Notes under the pieces: generated by a model | The model's input: only the letters and a program-made list of their open reading frames with translations | Databases searched by the model: none | Told to the model about the DNA's origin: nothing | From: Amycolatopsis solani | GTDB taxonomy: Bacteria; Actinomycetota; Actinomycetes; Mycobacteriales; Pseudonocardiaceae | Assembly: GCF_033441515.1 (NCBI RefSeq) | Contig: NZ_JAWQJT010000002.1 | Coordinates: 1,984,001 to 2,048,000 of the forward strand | Direction of reading: 5' to 3' | DNA length: 64,000 bases | Shown: positions 18,784-27,522 of the stretch, in pieces | Layout: the number at the start of each line of letters is the position of its first letter | How positions within the stretch are numbered: position 1 is the stretch's first letter | Program-made: the position numbers and the translations under genes

Positions 18784-19859
18784 CGCGCCTCCCCGAACAG
18801 CTCGGCGAGCTCGGCGGGCGGCGCCTCGTCGAGCTGGGCGTAGGTGCAGGACTCCGGGGTGCGGTCGGGCCGGAACCGGACCAGCCGCCCGCCGTGACGG
18901 AACCGGCCGCCCTGCAGGTGCTCGTAGCGGACCTCCGCCACCCATTCGGGCCGCAGCGGCTCCCAGGACAGGTCCTTCTGCGGTGCCCAGCGGCTGTTCG
19001 CGCCCGGTTGCCTGCCGGGCTCGGGTTCGTACTCGGCCCAGGACCGCCACGGGTGGTTCTCGAGCGCGTTCTCGCGCAGCGGCGCCAGCTCCTCGACCAG
19101 CTCGGCCCGCCGCACCTTCGTGAAGCTGCTCGCCACGCCGACGTGGTGCAGCACGCCTTCGCCGTCGAACAGCCCCAGCAGCAGCGAACCGACGCCGGCG
19201 CCGTCCTTGTGCCAGCGGAACCCGGTGACGACGCAGTCGGCCGTGCGCTCGTGCTTGACCTTGAGCATCACCCGCTTGTCCTGCTCGTACGGCAGGTCGG
19301 CGGGCTTGGCCATGACGCCGTCGAAGCCCGCGCCCTCGAACCGGGTGAACCAGTCCTCGGCCTGCGCGGGGTCGTCGCTGAGCGGGGTCAGGTGGACGCG
19401 CTGCAGCCCTTCGGCGTCGGTGCGCAGGATGCTTTCCAGCCGCTCGCGCCGCACGCGGAACGGCTCGCCGGTGAGGTCGGTGTCGCCGAGGGCGAGCAGG
19501 TCGAAGGCGACGAAGCTGGCCGGCGTCTCCTCGGCGAGCTTGCGCACGCGCGAAGCCGCCGGGTGCAGCCGCAGCTGCAGCGCCTCGAAGTCGAGCCCCT
19601 GCGGTGTGACCAGCACGATCTCGCCGTCCACCACGCACCGCGGCGGCAGCGCGGCGGCCAGCAGCTCGGCCAGCTCCGGGAAGTAGCGGGTCAGCGGGCG
19701 GTCGTTGCGCGAACCGAGCTCGATCTCGTCGCCGTCGCGGAACACGACGCAGCGGAAGCCGTCCCACTTGGGCTCGTAGAGCAGCCCCGGGTCACGAGGC
19801 ACCTCGTGCACGGCTTTCGCGAGCATCGGCCGCACCGGCGGCATCACGGGCAAGTCCAC
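18780..19859 (-). CDS. ligC: ATP-dependent DNA ligase (LigC type)
   Basis: 359 residues, the usual size for LigC. The nucleotidyl-transfer lysine is K31 in EPKWDGFR. Further ligase motifs are DGEIV, FVAFDLLALG, FDGVMAKP and LKVKHERTADCVV, and a C-terminal OB-fold follows. It seals nicks using ATP and acts with the coupled PolDom in alternative excision or end-joining repair. First gene of a three-gene overlapped operon (ligase, polymerase, acetyltransferase). Its start is 54 bp from the divergent DinB-like gene, so a compact bidirectional promoter region is implied. Confidence 0.9.
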   Translation of the reverse strand: MDLPVMPPVRPMLAKAVHEVPRDPGLLYEPKWDGFRCVVFRDGDEIELGSRNDRPLTRYFPELAELLAAALPPRCVVDGEIVLVTPQGLDFEALQLRLHPAASRVRKLAEETPASFVAFDLLALGDTDLTGEPFRVRRERLESILRTDAEGLQRVHLTPLSDDPAQAEDWFTRFEGAGFDGVMAKPADLPYEQDKRVMLKVKHERTADCVVTGFRWHKDGAGVGSLLLGLFDGEGVLHHVGVASSFTKVRRAELVEELAPLRENALENHPWRSWAEYEPEPGRQPGANSRWAPQKDLSWEPLRPEWVAEVRYEHLQGGRFRHGGRLVRFRPDRTPESCTYAQLDEAPPAELAELFGEAR

Positions 19860-19913
19860 CGCGCGAGCTTAAAACACGGGTACGACATTCCAGGGCGTGA
19901 TACACACTGACTC

Positions 19914-20420
19914 GTGACCACCGAACGCCCAGAACCGCCCCTGACCGGGGGCGAGCGCGAAATGCTGCGCACGTTCCTCGACTTCCACCGCGCCACCCTC
20001 GCGATGAAGTGCGACGGACTGTCCGACGAGGACCTCCGCCGCGCCGCCAGCCCGCCGTCCACGCTCTCGCTGCTCGGCCTCGTCCGGCACATGGCCGAAG
20101 TGGAGCGCACCTGGTTCCGGCGGGTGATCAACGCCGAGGACGTCCCGCTGCGGTGGTCGGCCGAAGGCGATTTCCAGGCCGCCTACGACGCGAGTTCGTC
20201 GACGCGCGCGGAAGCGTTCGAGGCGTGGCAGGCCGAAGTGGAGCAGTCCCGCAAGATCGAAGAAGCGGCCGAGTCCCTCGACGTCACCGGGCACCAGGCC
20301 CGCTGGGGCGAGGACGTTTCGCTGCGGCTGGTGATGCTGCACATGATCCACGAGTACGCCCGCCACAACGGCCACGCGGACTTCATCCGGGAATCGATCG
20401 ACGGCGTCACGGGGGCCTAG
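19914..20420 (+). CDS. DinB-family (DUF664) putative metal-dependent protein
   Basis: 168 residues, four-helix DinB/YfiT-like bundle. The metal-binding histidines are visible as VRHMAEVE (~59) and HEYARHNGH near the C-terminus. Family members include mycothiol- or bacillithiol-dependent enzymes; whether this one uses mycothiol is not known. GTG 19914 is the only sensible start. The next gene starts with GTG overlapping the last base of this stop, so they form a translationally coupled pair. Confidence 0.8.
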   Translation: MTTERPEPPLTGGEREMLRTFLDFHRATLAMKCDGLSDEDLRRAASPPSTLSLLGLVRHMAEVERTWFRRVINAEDVPLRWSAEGDFQAAYDASSSTRAEAFEAWQAEVEQSRKIEEAAESLDVTGHQARWGEDVSLRLVMLHMIHEYARHNGHADFIRESIDGVTGA

Positions 20421-21343
20421 TGGACGTGCTCGCGTGGCTGCTCGACGCGGACCCGGCGTTGCGCTGGCAGGTCGAGCGGGACCTCGCGGGCGCACCACCG
20501 GCGGTCTGGGAGGCGACGCGGGCGCGAGTCGCGTCGGAAGGGTTCGGCGCACGGCTGCTGGCGGCGCAGGACCCGGACGGCCGCTGGGCGGGCGGCGCGT
20601 TCTTCCCGGCCGGCTTCCGCGGCGACGAGCCCCAGCCGTGGACGGCGACGACGTGGTCGTTGAACGCCCTGCGCGACTGGGGTCTCGACGCGGGAGTCCT
20701 GAGCGGCACGGCCGGGCTGCTGGCCGCGAACTGCCGCTGGGAGTACGACGACCTGCCGTACTGGGACGGCGAAGTCGACTGCTGCATCAACGCGTGGACC
20801 CTGGCCAACGGCGTGTGGCTCGGCGCGGACGTCGCCGGGATCGCCGAGTGGTTCACCACCCACCGCCTGCCGGACGGCGGCTGGAACTGCGAGTGGGTCG
20901 AGGGCTCGATGCGCTCGTCCGTCCACTCGACACTCAACGCCCTGAAAGGCTTGCTGGCGCACGAAAACGCGACGGGTGGAACCGAGGAGACCCGCGAGGC
21001 CCGCCGCGGCGGCGAGGAATACCTCCTGGAACGCGGGTTGTTCCGGCGGCGGTCGACGGGCGAGCCGCTCGGGCCGTGGGTAGGCGAGTTCGGCTACCCG
21101 ATGCGCTGGCGCTACGACGTCCTCAACGCGGCTTCGTACTTCCGCGACGCGGACCGCCCGGACGAGCGCATGGCGGAGGCGATCGAGCTGATCCGCGCGG
21201 CCCGCCAGGCGGACGGAACGTGGCTGCAGCAGCGGACGGACGCCGGCCGGGTGTGGTTCGAAGTGGACGCTCCGGCCGGGGAGCCGTCGAAGTGGCTGAC
21301 GTTCTTCGCGACCCGGGTCCTGAACTGGTGGGACGCCCGTTAG
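20420..21343 (+). CDS. Prenyltransferase/squalene-cyclase repeat-like protein
   Basis: 307 residues with recurring Q/D-x-x-G-x-W motifs: QDPDGRWAGG, LPDGGWNCEW and QADGTWLQQ, typical of the alpha-alpha toroid of prenyltransferases and terpene cyclases. No D-x-D-D or D-D-x-x-D catalytic motif stands out and the protein is about half a cyclase, so catalysis is doubtful. GTG 20420 overlaps the stop of the DinB-like gene by one base. Its 3' end overlaps the convergent DUF1015 gene by 4 bp. Confidence 0.65.
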   Translation: MDVLAWLLDADPALRWQVERDLAGAPPAVWEATRARVASEGFGARLLAAQDPDGRWAGGAFFPAGFRGDEPQPWTATTWSLNALRDWGLDAGVLSGTAGLLAANCRWEYDDLPYWDGEVDCCINAWTLANGVWLGADVAGIAEWFTTHRLPDGGWNCEWVEGSMRSSVHSTLNALKGLLAHENATGGTEETREARRGGEEYLLERGLFRRRSTGEPLGPWVGEFGYPMRWRYDVLNAASYFRDADRPDERMAEAIELIRAARQADGTWLQQRTDAGRVWFEVDAPAGEPSKWLTFFATRVLNWWDAR

Positions 21344-22506
21344 AGCTCCGCCAGCACCAGCCCGCTGCGCGGCTTCGGCGTGAAGTACGTGGCCTTCCGG
21401 GGCATCCGCCGCCCCGCCGCGTGGACCGCCAGGACGTCCGCGCGGCTCACCGGGGCCAGCAGGACCACCGCGTCGGCGTCCGGGGGTACCGGGCGGCCGT
21501 CGGGGAGCGGGTGCATGCACGGGCCGTCGGGGTCGATCCCCAGCGCGTCCGCGAAGAGGACGCGCTCGACGATCTCGTGGTCGATCACCGGTCCCGGGCC
21601 GGCGAAGCCCGTCCGCGGGAGCGGGACCCGCAGCACCGCCCCGCCCGCGTGCACCACCGCCTCGCCGGTGACCGGTACCGCGTGCTCGTCGTAGCGGACG
21701 TCCAGGCCCGCCGCGGACCAGCGGGACACCAGGTCCTCCGGGCCGAGGCCGATGCCGGTGAGCACGCGGTGGATCGCGCCGATGCGCAGGGCGGGGCCCG
21801 CGGTGACCAGGGCGAGCAGCCCGCCGTGGCCGGCCGCCGCGGCCGCGGCCACGCGGTGGTTGCCGTCGGCGACCAGGAGGTCGGCGGCGGTGACCGCGGC
21901 GAGCAGGCGGCGCTGCAGCGGCCCGGCGGGCACCACCCACAGGTCGTGGCGCCGCCCGCCCGCGTCCGCCGTCGACAGGTCGGGCAGGCCGAGCGCGCCG
22001 CACGCGCGGGCCACCTCCTCGGTCAGCGCGTCGCCGCCGGTGGCCGGGACGAGCAGCGCCGCGCTGGTCGCGCAGCCGAGCCCGGCGAGCACGGCGGCCC
22101 GCTCGGCCACGACGTCGGGGTAGACGTCCTCGGTGTGCCGGACCCGCGCGGTGCCGTCGTCCGTCACCGCGGCCGGGTCGACCAGGCAGAGCAGGCCCAG
22201 CGCGACGCCGTCCGGGCCTTCGATCCGGTACGGCGCGACGACCTCGCGCACCGGCCGGTACGACCGCTTGCGGAGCCGCTCGAGCACCGCGCGGGCGACC
22301 GGGACGGCGGCGGCCAGGTCGAGACCCCGCGCCAGCGCCGCGGGCGTGCGCGCGGGGTGCTGCACGGCCAGCAGGCTGTCCCCCGCCCCGGCCGCCGCGA
22401 GCGCGGCGACCACCCGGTCGGGTTCGGCGAACTCGTCGACGTCGGGCCCGGGGACCGCGTCGCGGACCACCCAGCCCCGCCCGATCGGCCGGATCCAGTC
22501 ACTCAT
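21340..22506 (-). CDS. DUF1015-family protein (putative serine kinase-like)
   Basis: 388 residues. The DUF1015 signature is seen as YRPVREVVAPY, VADGNHRVAAA (family A-D-G-H-H-R) and the C-terminal MPRKATYFTPKPRSGLVL. Some members have been described as SerK-type kinases that phosphorylate free serine; whether this one does is unknown. The start is uncertain: ATG 22506 gives the common MSDW N-terminus but its GGGAGG is too close; ATG 22515 is three codons earlier with a poorer site. Confidence 0.72.
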   Translation of the reverse strand: MSDWIRPIGRGWVVRDAVPGPDVDEFAEPDRVVAALAAAGAGDSLLAVQHPARTPAALARGLDLAAAVPVARAVLERLRKRSYRPVREVVAPYRIEGPDGVALGLLCLVDPAAVTDDGTARVRHTEDVYPDVVAERAAVLAGLGCATSAALLVPATGGDALTEEVARACGALGLPDLSTADAGGRRHDLWVVPAGPLQRRLLAAVTAADLLVADGNHRVAAAAAAGHGGLLALVTAGPALRIGAIHRVLTGIGLGPEDLVSRWSAAGLDVRYDEHAVPVTGEAVVHAGGAVLRVPLPRTGFAGPGPVIDHEIVERVLFADALGIDPDGPCMHPLPDGRPVPPDADAVVLLAPVSRADVLAVHAAGRRMPRKATYFTPKPRSGLVLAEL

Positions 22507-22631
22507 CCCTCCCATCTTGCGCGAAGAGCGCGAAGACGGAAATTCACTGGGGTGCGGTGCGTCCTGGTGGAATGCTTAGGGCTGCAAAGCAGTTGACTCC
22601 GGTCATGACCACCCCGAGGAGCAGCCCGCCG

Positions 22632-24146
22632 ATGACGACACCCGCCGCCACCAGCGTGAAGGGGGTCGGCTTCCGGTCGGAACGCGGCCCGGTGCTGGTC
22701 GCCGTCATGCTCAGCACCGCGCTGGTCGCGCTGGACAGCACGATCATCGCGACCGCGGTGCCCTCGGTGGTCCGCGACCTCGGCGGGTTTTCGCAGTTCC
22801 CGTGGCTGTTCTCGATCTACCTGCTCACCCAGGCCGTCACGGTGCCGCTCTACGGCAAGTTCGCCGACGTCCTCGGCCGCCGCCCGGTGATGTTCTTCGG
22901 GATCGCGGCGTTCCTCGTCGGCTCGGTGCTGTGCGGGGCCGCGTGGAGCATGCCGGTGCTGATCGCCGCCCGCGCGGTGCAGGGCATCGGGGCGGGCGCG
23001 ATCCAGCCGATGTCGATGACGATCATCGGCGACCTCTACACGGTGGAGGAACGCGCCAGGGTGCAGGGCTACGTCGCCAGCGTCTGGGGCATCGCGTCGG
23101 TGGTCGGCCCGACGCTCGGCGGCGTGTTCGCCGAGTACCTGGACTGGCGGTGGATCTTCTTCGTCAACCTGCCGCTCGGCGCGATCGCCGCGCTGATGCT
23201 GCACCGCAACTTCGCCGAGCGCGTCGAGCGCAAGCCGCACCGGGTCGACTACACCGGCGCGGCGCTGCTCACCGTCGGCTGCTCGCTGGTGATCCTGGGC
23301 CTGCTCGAAGGCGGCGTCGCGTGGGCGTGGGGGTCGCTGCCGAGCGTGGCGATCTTCGTCGTGGGCGCGGCCCTGCTGGTGTCGTTCGTGCTGGTCGAAA
23401 AGCGCGCGGCCGAGCCGGTGCTGCCGCTGTGGGTCTTCACCCGGCGGATCCTGGTGGGCGGCAACCTGGTCGCGGTCGTGGTCGGCGCGGTCCTGATGGG
23501 CCTGACGTCGTACCTCCCGACGTACGCGCAGGGCGTGCTGGGCGCGGGCGCGCTGGTGGCCGGGTTCGCGGTGGCGGCGCTCACCGTCGGCTGGCCCATC
23601 TCCGCGGCCCTGGCCGGCAAGATCTACCTCCGCATCGGCTTCCGCGACACGGCGCTGATCGGCAGCGTGTTCATCATCGCGGGCGGCGTGCTGGTGGCCA
23701 CGCTCGGCGCGACGTCGTCGATCTGGGCGGCGGCGGTCGCGGCGTTCGTCCTCGGCCTCGGCCTCGGCCTGGCGGCGAGCCCGACGCTGGTGGCGATCCA
23801 GTCGGTGGTGGGCTGGGACCGCCGCGGCGTGGTGACGGCGACGAACCTGTTCAGCCGGTCACTGGGCAGCGCGGTCGGCGCGGCGGTGTTCGGCGCGATC
23901 GCCAACGCGACGCTGGCTTCGCGGTTCGAGAACCCGCCGGCCGAGGTGGCGGGCAAGCTGCCGCCGTCGGTGGACGCGACGAGCCTGGTGCTGGGCGGGC
24001 ACGACGACTCCCCCGTGGCGACGTTCGTCCGAGGCGCGCTGAACGACGCGACGCACTACGTGTTCCTCGGCCTGCTGGCGGTGGCGGTGCTGTCGGTGGT
24101 GGCGCTGCTGCTGATGCCGCGCAAGACCGAGCAGCTCGAGTTCTAG
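22632..24146 (+). CDS. MFS drug exporter, DHA2 (EmrB/QacA) family
   Basis: 504 residues, fourteen membrane helices. Motif A KFADVLGRRP after helix 2, LDSTIIATAVPSVVRDLGG in helix 1 (family motif D1) and GASVVGPTLGG-like motif C (WGIASVVGPTLGG) mark a proton-driven multidrug exporter. ATG 22632 is preferred because GAGGAG lies 10 bases upstream; in-frame ATGs at 22605 and 22572 are alternatives. It is convergent with, and overlaps by 4 bp, a TetR gene that is its likely but unproven regulator; no copy of that regulator's operator was seen upstream of this gene. Confidence 0.87.
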   Translation: MTTPAATSVKGVGFRSERGPVLVAVMLSTALVALDSTIIATAVPSVVRDLGGFSQFPWLFSIYLLTQAVTVPLYGKFADVLGRRPVMFFGIAAFLVGSVLCGAAWSMPVLIAARAVQGIGAGAIQPMSMTIIGDLYTVEERARVQGYVASVWGIASVVGPTLGGVFAEYLDWRWIFFVNLPLGAIAALMLHRNFAERVERKPHRVDYTGAALLTVGCSLVILGLLEGGVAWAWGSLPSVAIFVVGAALLVSFVLVEKRAAEPVLPLWVFTRRILVGGNLVAVVVGAVLMGLTSYLPTYAQGVLGAGALVAGFAVAALTVGWPISAALAGKIYLRIGFRDTALIGSVFIIAGGVLVATLGATSSIWAAAVAAFVLGLGLGLAASPTLVAIQSVVGWDRRGVVTATNLFSRSLGSAVGAAVFGAIANATLASRFENPPAEVAGKLPPSVDATSLVLGGHDDSPVATFVRGALNDATHYVFLGLLAVAVLSVVALLLMPRKTEQLEF

Positions 24147-24682
24147 GCGCGCCCGAGCAGCTCGAGGATCCCCTCGATCGCCTGCTCGAACGGCTCGGTG
24201 CGGTCCGCGGCCCTGGCGAGCACGTAGCCACCCTGCAGCGTCGCGACGATCGCCGCCGCGGTGGTCGCCGGGTCGAGGCCGCCGTCGTCCTCCGCCACGA
24301 CTTCGGCGAGCCGAGTGCGCAGCCAGGCGAAGGTCTCTTCGACCGGCTCACGGAGGACGGGGGCGGCCATCACGTCCGGGTCCTGCGTCAGGCGGCCGAC
24401 CGGGCAGCCCCGCAGGACGTCGCGCTCGCGGCGGAGGTAGGCCGCGATCCGCTCGAGCGGCGTGCCCGGCCCGGACAGCTGCGCTTCGGCGGCCGCGCGC
24501 ATCTCCCCGGCGGTGCGGTCGATGGCCGCGCGCGCCAGCTCCTCCTTGCCGGAGAAGTGGTGGTACATGCTGCCCTGGCCGGCGTCGGCGAGCCGCTGGA
24601 TGGTCTTCGGGCTGGTCCCGACGTACCCGCGCTCCCACAGCAGCGTGCGCGTGCTCTCGATGAGGCGTTCCCTCGTGTCCAC
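24143..24682 (-). CDS. TetR-family transcriptional regulator
   Basis: 179 residues. The N-terminal helix-turn-helix is RGYVGTSPKTIQRLADAGQGSMYHHFSGKEEL; the helical C-terminal ligand domain resembles the AcrR/YxaF-type (CPVGRLTQDPDV). GTG 24682 is the start; a -10 TACGCT (minus strand, 24694-24689) lies 6 bases ahead, so the mRNA may be leaderless. A perfect operator-like palindrome overlaps this promoter, indicating autorepression. Confidence 0.85.
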   Translation of the reverse strand: MDTRERLIESTRTLLWERGYVGTSPKTIQRLADAGQGSMYHHFSGKEELARAAIDRTAGEMRAAAEAQLSGPGTPLERIAAYLRRERDVLRGCPVGRLTQDPDVMAAPVLREPVEETFAWLRTRLAEVVAEDDGGLDPATTAAAIVATLQGGYVLARAADRTEPFEQAIEGILELLGRA

Positions 24683-24691
24683 GAGACCAGC

Positions 24692-24709
24692 GTACCTACC
24701 AGTAGGTAC
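24692..24709. promoter_or_regulatory. TetR operator, perfect 8-bp arms
   Basis: gtacctac-ca-gtaggtac, an 18-bp palindrome 9 bp upstream of the TetR start and overlapping its -10. It lies between the luciferase-like gene stop (24711) and the regulator, so it controls the regulator itself. Confidence 0.75.
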
Positions 24710-24710
24710 A

Positions 24711-25592
24711 TCAGTTCTGCAGCGGCATGAGCTCCGCCCGGAAGTTCGCCAGGAACTCCTCGAAGTCGCCGTGGCCGGGCCGGATGACGAACTTCGACAA
24801 CCCGGCCTCGATGTGCTGCTCCACCAGCCGGCGCGCCTCGGGCCAGCTCGTCGCCACCAGGTCGGTGACCGGCACACCGGGCTGCCGCTTCGCCGCCGCG
24901 GCGGCGAGCTCGTCCGGCAGCCCCTTGTCGGCCACGGCCAGGCTGAGGCCGAAGTGGTCGGCCTCGATCTCGCGCCCGGCCTCGGCCGCGGCTTCCTGGA
25001 TCGCGATGCGGGCGTCGCGCGCCTGGGACGGCGTGTGGAAGCTGCCGAGCCAGCCGTCGGCGAGCCGGCCCGCGCGGCGCAGGGCCGCCGGCGCCGCTCC
25101 CCCGAGCCAGACGTCCAGCCGCTTGGCCGGGCGCGGCCCGAGGTGGACGCCCTCGACGCGGAAGAACTCGCCGTCGAAGGAGACGTCGTCCTCTTCGAGC
25201 AGCCGCCGCAGCAGGGTCAGCGACTCGTCGAACACCGCGGCCCGGCGCCCGGCGGGCACCGGGAAGAGGTCCTGCTCGGCGGCGCGGGCCGGGCGCAGCC
25301 CGAACACCGGCAGCACCCGCTTGGGCGCCAGGCCGGCCAGCGTGAGCAGCTGCTTCGCGACGAGCACCGGGTGCCGGCCGGGCAGGATCGCCACGCCGGT
25401 GCCGACCTTGAGCTTCTCGGTGGTCGCCAGCGCGTGCGTCATGCCGATCACGGGGTCGACTTCGGGCGAGTAGACGAGTTCCGACAGCCAGAGCGAGTCG
25501 ATGCCCTCGGCTTCCAGCCGCCGCGCCAGCCCGGCGAACTCGCCGGGCCCCGTTCCCGCCGCCGGCGCGACGCCCAGCCTGATCTTCAGCAC
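24711..25592 (-). CDS. LLM-class (luciferase-like) flavin-dependent oxidoreductase
   Basis: 293 residues, bacterial luciferase-like TIM barrel. IDSLWLSELVYSPEVDPVIGMTHALATTEKLKVGTGVAI and GGAAPAALRRAGRLADGWLGSF are typical of the F420-dependent subfamily of actinomycetes (shown here as separate visible segments). It probably oxidises or reduces an unknown substrate with F420 or FMN. GTG 25592 has GGAGGA 4 bases upstream. It sits upstream of the TetR gene on the same strand but with its own 3' end next to the operator. Confidence 0.8.
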   Translation of the reverse strand: MLKIRLGVAPAAGTGPGEFAGLARRLEAEGIDSLWLSELVYSPEVDPVIGMTHALATTEKLKVGTGVAILPGRHPVLVAKQLLTLAGLAPKRVLPVFGLRPARAAEQDLFPVPAGRRAAVFDESLTLLRRLLEEDDVSFDGEFFRVEGVHLGPRPAKRLDVWLGGAAPAALRRAGRLADGWLGSFHTPSQARDARIAIQEAAAEAGREIEADHFGLSLAVADKGLPDELAAAAAKRQPGVPVTDLVATSWPEARRLVEQHIEAGLSKFVIRPGHGDFEEFLANFRAELMPLQN

Positions 25593-25645
25593 GGTTCCTC
25601 CCGGAGAGCTCTCCAAGGGCAACGCCCCGGGCGGCCGGGAATTCC

Positions 25646-26083
25646 TCAGGCCGTCGCCGCCATGACCCGGGTCAGCGCCGCGTGCAGTGCCTCCAGCTCC
25701 GGCAGGTCCATCCCGAGCGCCTCGACGACCCGGTACGGGATCTTTTCGGCCTCCGCCCGCAGCGCGCGCCCCTTCTCCGTCAGCTCGACGGTCAGCTGCC
25801 GCTCGTCCTCCCGGCTCCGCGCGCGCGTCACGTACCCCAGCGCCTCCAGGCGCTTCAGCAGCGGCGAGAGCGTCGCGGGTTCGTGGCGCAGTGACGCGCC
25901 CAGGTCCTTCACCGAACGCGGCGAGCGCTCCCACAGCGCGAGCAGCACCAGGTACTGCGGATGGGTCAGGCCGTGCGGCTCGAGCAGCGGCCGGTAGATC
26001 GCGATCACGCTGCGCGAAGCCACCGACAGCGCGAAACACACTTGCCGGTCCAGCTTCAGCGGGTCCTCGCCCAGGTCGATCAT
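25646..26083 (-). CDS. MarR-family regulator, OhrR-like
   Basis: 145 residues, winged helix. The N-terminal LDRQVCFALSVASR contains C16 in the position of the peroxide-sensing cysteine of OhrR, and GLTHPQYLVLLALWE and the wing REDERQLTVELTEKG are typical. It should be a repressor released by organic hydroperoxides; no ohr peroxidase gene is adjacent. Two 15-bp palindromes lie in the gap to the divergent DUF5313 gene, its most probable target along with itself. Confidence 0.83.
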   Translation of the reverse strand: MIDLGEDPLKLDRQVCFALSVASRSVIAIYRPLLEPHGLTHPQYLVLLALWERSPRSVKDLGASLRHEPATLSPLLKRLEALGYVTRARSREDERQLTVELTEKGRALRAEAEKIPYRVVEALGMDLPELEALHAALTRVMAATA

Positions 26084-26110
26084 GTGCCAATCCTACGGTG
26101 TCGCGGGTCG

Positions 26111-26140
26111 CACTAATGATTAGTGCACTAAGCATTAGTG
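26111..26140. promoter_or_regulatory. Two tandem 15-bp MarR/OhrR operators
   Basis: cactaatgattagtg (26111-26125) and cactaagcattagtg (26126-26140) are adjacent copies of one palindrome, covering the 5' side of the DUF5313 promoter. A -10 TACTAT (26141-26146) follows immediately, 7 bp before ATG 26154. Confidence 0.8.
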
Positions 26141-26153
26141 TACTATGGAACTC

Positions 26154-26546
26154 ATGGAACGACCGAGTGTGCTCCGCTGGTTCGGCTACGCCGTGGGCGT
26201 GCGCCTCCCCTCGCGGTTCAACGACTGGGCTCTGCACGACGCGACGTCGAAGCACTGGCGGGCGCGGTACGTGCTGCAGCGGTCGGTCGGCATCCTGCCG
26301 CTGTGCGCGGTGTGGCTGCTGCTGCCCGGCTCGATCTGGCTGCGGCTCTCGCTGGTCCTCATGGCCGGGCTCGTCGCGTACTTCTACTCGTGCGCGTACA
26401 TGGAGGAGAGCGTCGAACACCGGCTCGGCCGGCAGGGCTTCCCGCACAACACCGGGCGCCGCATCCGCGCCGAAGCCGCCGAGGCGAAGAACGCCGAAGC
26501 GACCGCCCGCTACCTCGCGCGCTACCGGCGGCCCTCGGAGGGTTAG
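26154..26546 (+). CDS. DUF5313 membrane protein
   Basis: 130 residues. N-terminal RPSVLRWFGYAVGVRLPSR is the family start, followed by DWALHDAT and two membrane helices (~48-85: VGILPLCAVWLLLPG, LVLMAGLVAYFYS). Function unknown. ATG 26154 is preferred since a TACTAT -10 at 26141-26146 places transcription start at or next to it (leaderless); ATG 26145 in the same frame is an alternative. Divergent from the OhrR-like gene and behind its two operators, so likely induced by its signal. Confidence 0.72.
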   Translation: MERPSVLRWFGYAVGVRLPSRFNDWALHDATSKHWRARYVLQRSVGILPLCAVWLLLPGSIWLRLSLVLMAGLVAYFYSCAYMEESVEHRLGRQGFPHNTGRRIRAEAAEAKNAEATARYLARYRRPSEG

Positions 26547-26562
26547 TTAGAGTCAGCGGACG

Positions 26563-27501
26563 ATGAGACGCAAGCTCCGCCCGCCGATCCCGCCGCGCCA
26601 CGGGCTGGACCCCGCCCGGCTCAAGCTCCCCGCCGAGGGCGAGTGGCCGACCCTGCTGGCGCACCTCGTCGACCGGCTGCCCCGCGTGGCACCGGCCCGC
26701 ATCGAGGAAATGCTGCGGGAAGAACGCATCCACGGCCTCGACGGCCCGCTCGGCGTGGACACGCCGTTCGAGCCCGGCTCGTTCATCTGGTTCCACCGCG
26801 ACCTGCCGGACGAGGTGCCCGTGCCGTTCGAGATCGACGTCGTCTACCGCGACGAGCACCTGCTGGTCGTCGACAAGCCCCACTTCCTGGCGACCATCCC
26901 GCGCGGACAGCACATCCTGGAGACGGCGCTCGTGCGGCTGCGGCGCGACCTGGACCTCCCGCACCTGTCCCCCGCGCACCGGCTCGACCGGGTCACCGCC
27001 GGCCTGGTGATGTTCGTGATCACGCCGGAACTGCGCGGGAAGTACCAGACGCTGTTCCGCGACCGCCGGGTCCACAAGGAGTACGAGGCCATCGCCCCGT
27101 ACGACCCGGCCCTGGACCTGCCGCGGACCGTCCGGAGCCGGATCGTCAAGGAGCGTGGGGTACTCGCCGCCCGCGAAGAGCCGGGCGAGCCGAACGCCGA
27201 GACGCACGTCGAACTGGCCGAGCACCGCGACGGGCTGGGCCGCTACCGGCTCCGGCCCTCGACCGGCCGGACGCACCAGCTGCGCGTGCACCTCAGCGGC
27301 CTCGGCGTCCCCATCCTCGGCGACGACTTCTACCCGCAACTGCGGGAAAAGCCGCTCGGCGACTTCACGAAACCGTTGCAGCTGCTGGCGAAGGTGCTCG
27401 CCTTCGACGACCCGGTCACCGGGACGCCCCGGCGGTTCACCAGCGGGCGACGGTTGTCCGCCTGGGACGACGCCGCCGCGTGGGCGGCGCCCCCGGCCTG
27501 A
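26563..27501 (+). CDS. RluA-family pseudouridine synthase
   Basis: 312 residues. The catalytic aspartate is D142 in AHRLDRVTAGL; LLVVDKPHFLATIP and PSTGRTHQLRVHLSGLGVPILGDDFYP are family motifs (listed as separate stretches of the protein). It isomerises uridine to pseudouridine in rRNA or tRNA; the exact site is unknown. There is no S4 domain in its N-terminal 80 residues. Starts 16 bp after the DUF5313 gene, so may be in the same transcript. Confidence 0.88.
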   Translation: MRRKLRPPIPPRHGLDPARLKLPAEGEWPTLLAHLVDRLPRVAPARIEEMLREERIHGLDGPLGVDTPFEPGSFIWFHRDLPDEVPVPFEIDVVYRDEHLLVVDKPHFLATIPRGQHILETALVRLRRDLDLPHLSPAHRLDRVTAGLVMFVITPELRGKYQTLFRDRRVHKEYEAIAPYDPALDLPRTVRSRIVKERGVLAAREEPGEPNAETHVELAEHRDGLGRYRLRPSTGRTHQLRVHLSGLGVPILGDDFYPQLREKPLGDFTKPLQLLAKVLAFDDPVTGTPRRFTSGRRLSAWDDAAAWAAPPA

Positions 27502-27522
27502 CCCGGGAGCGCCGCCGGCGCG

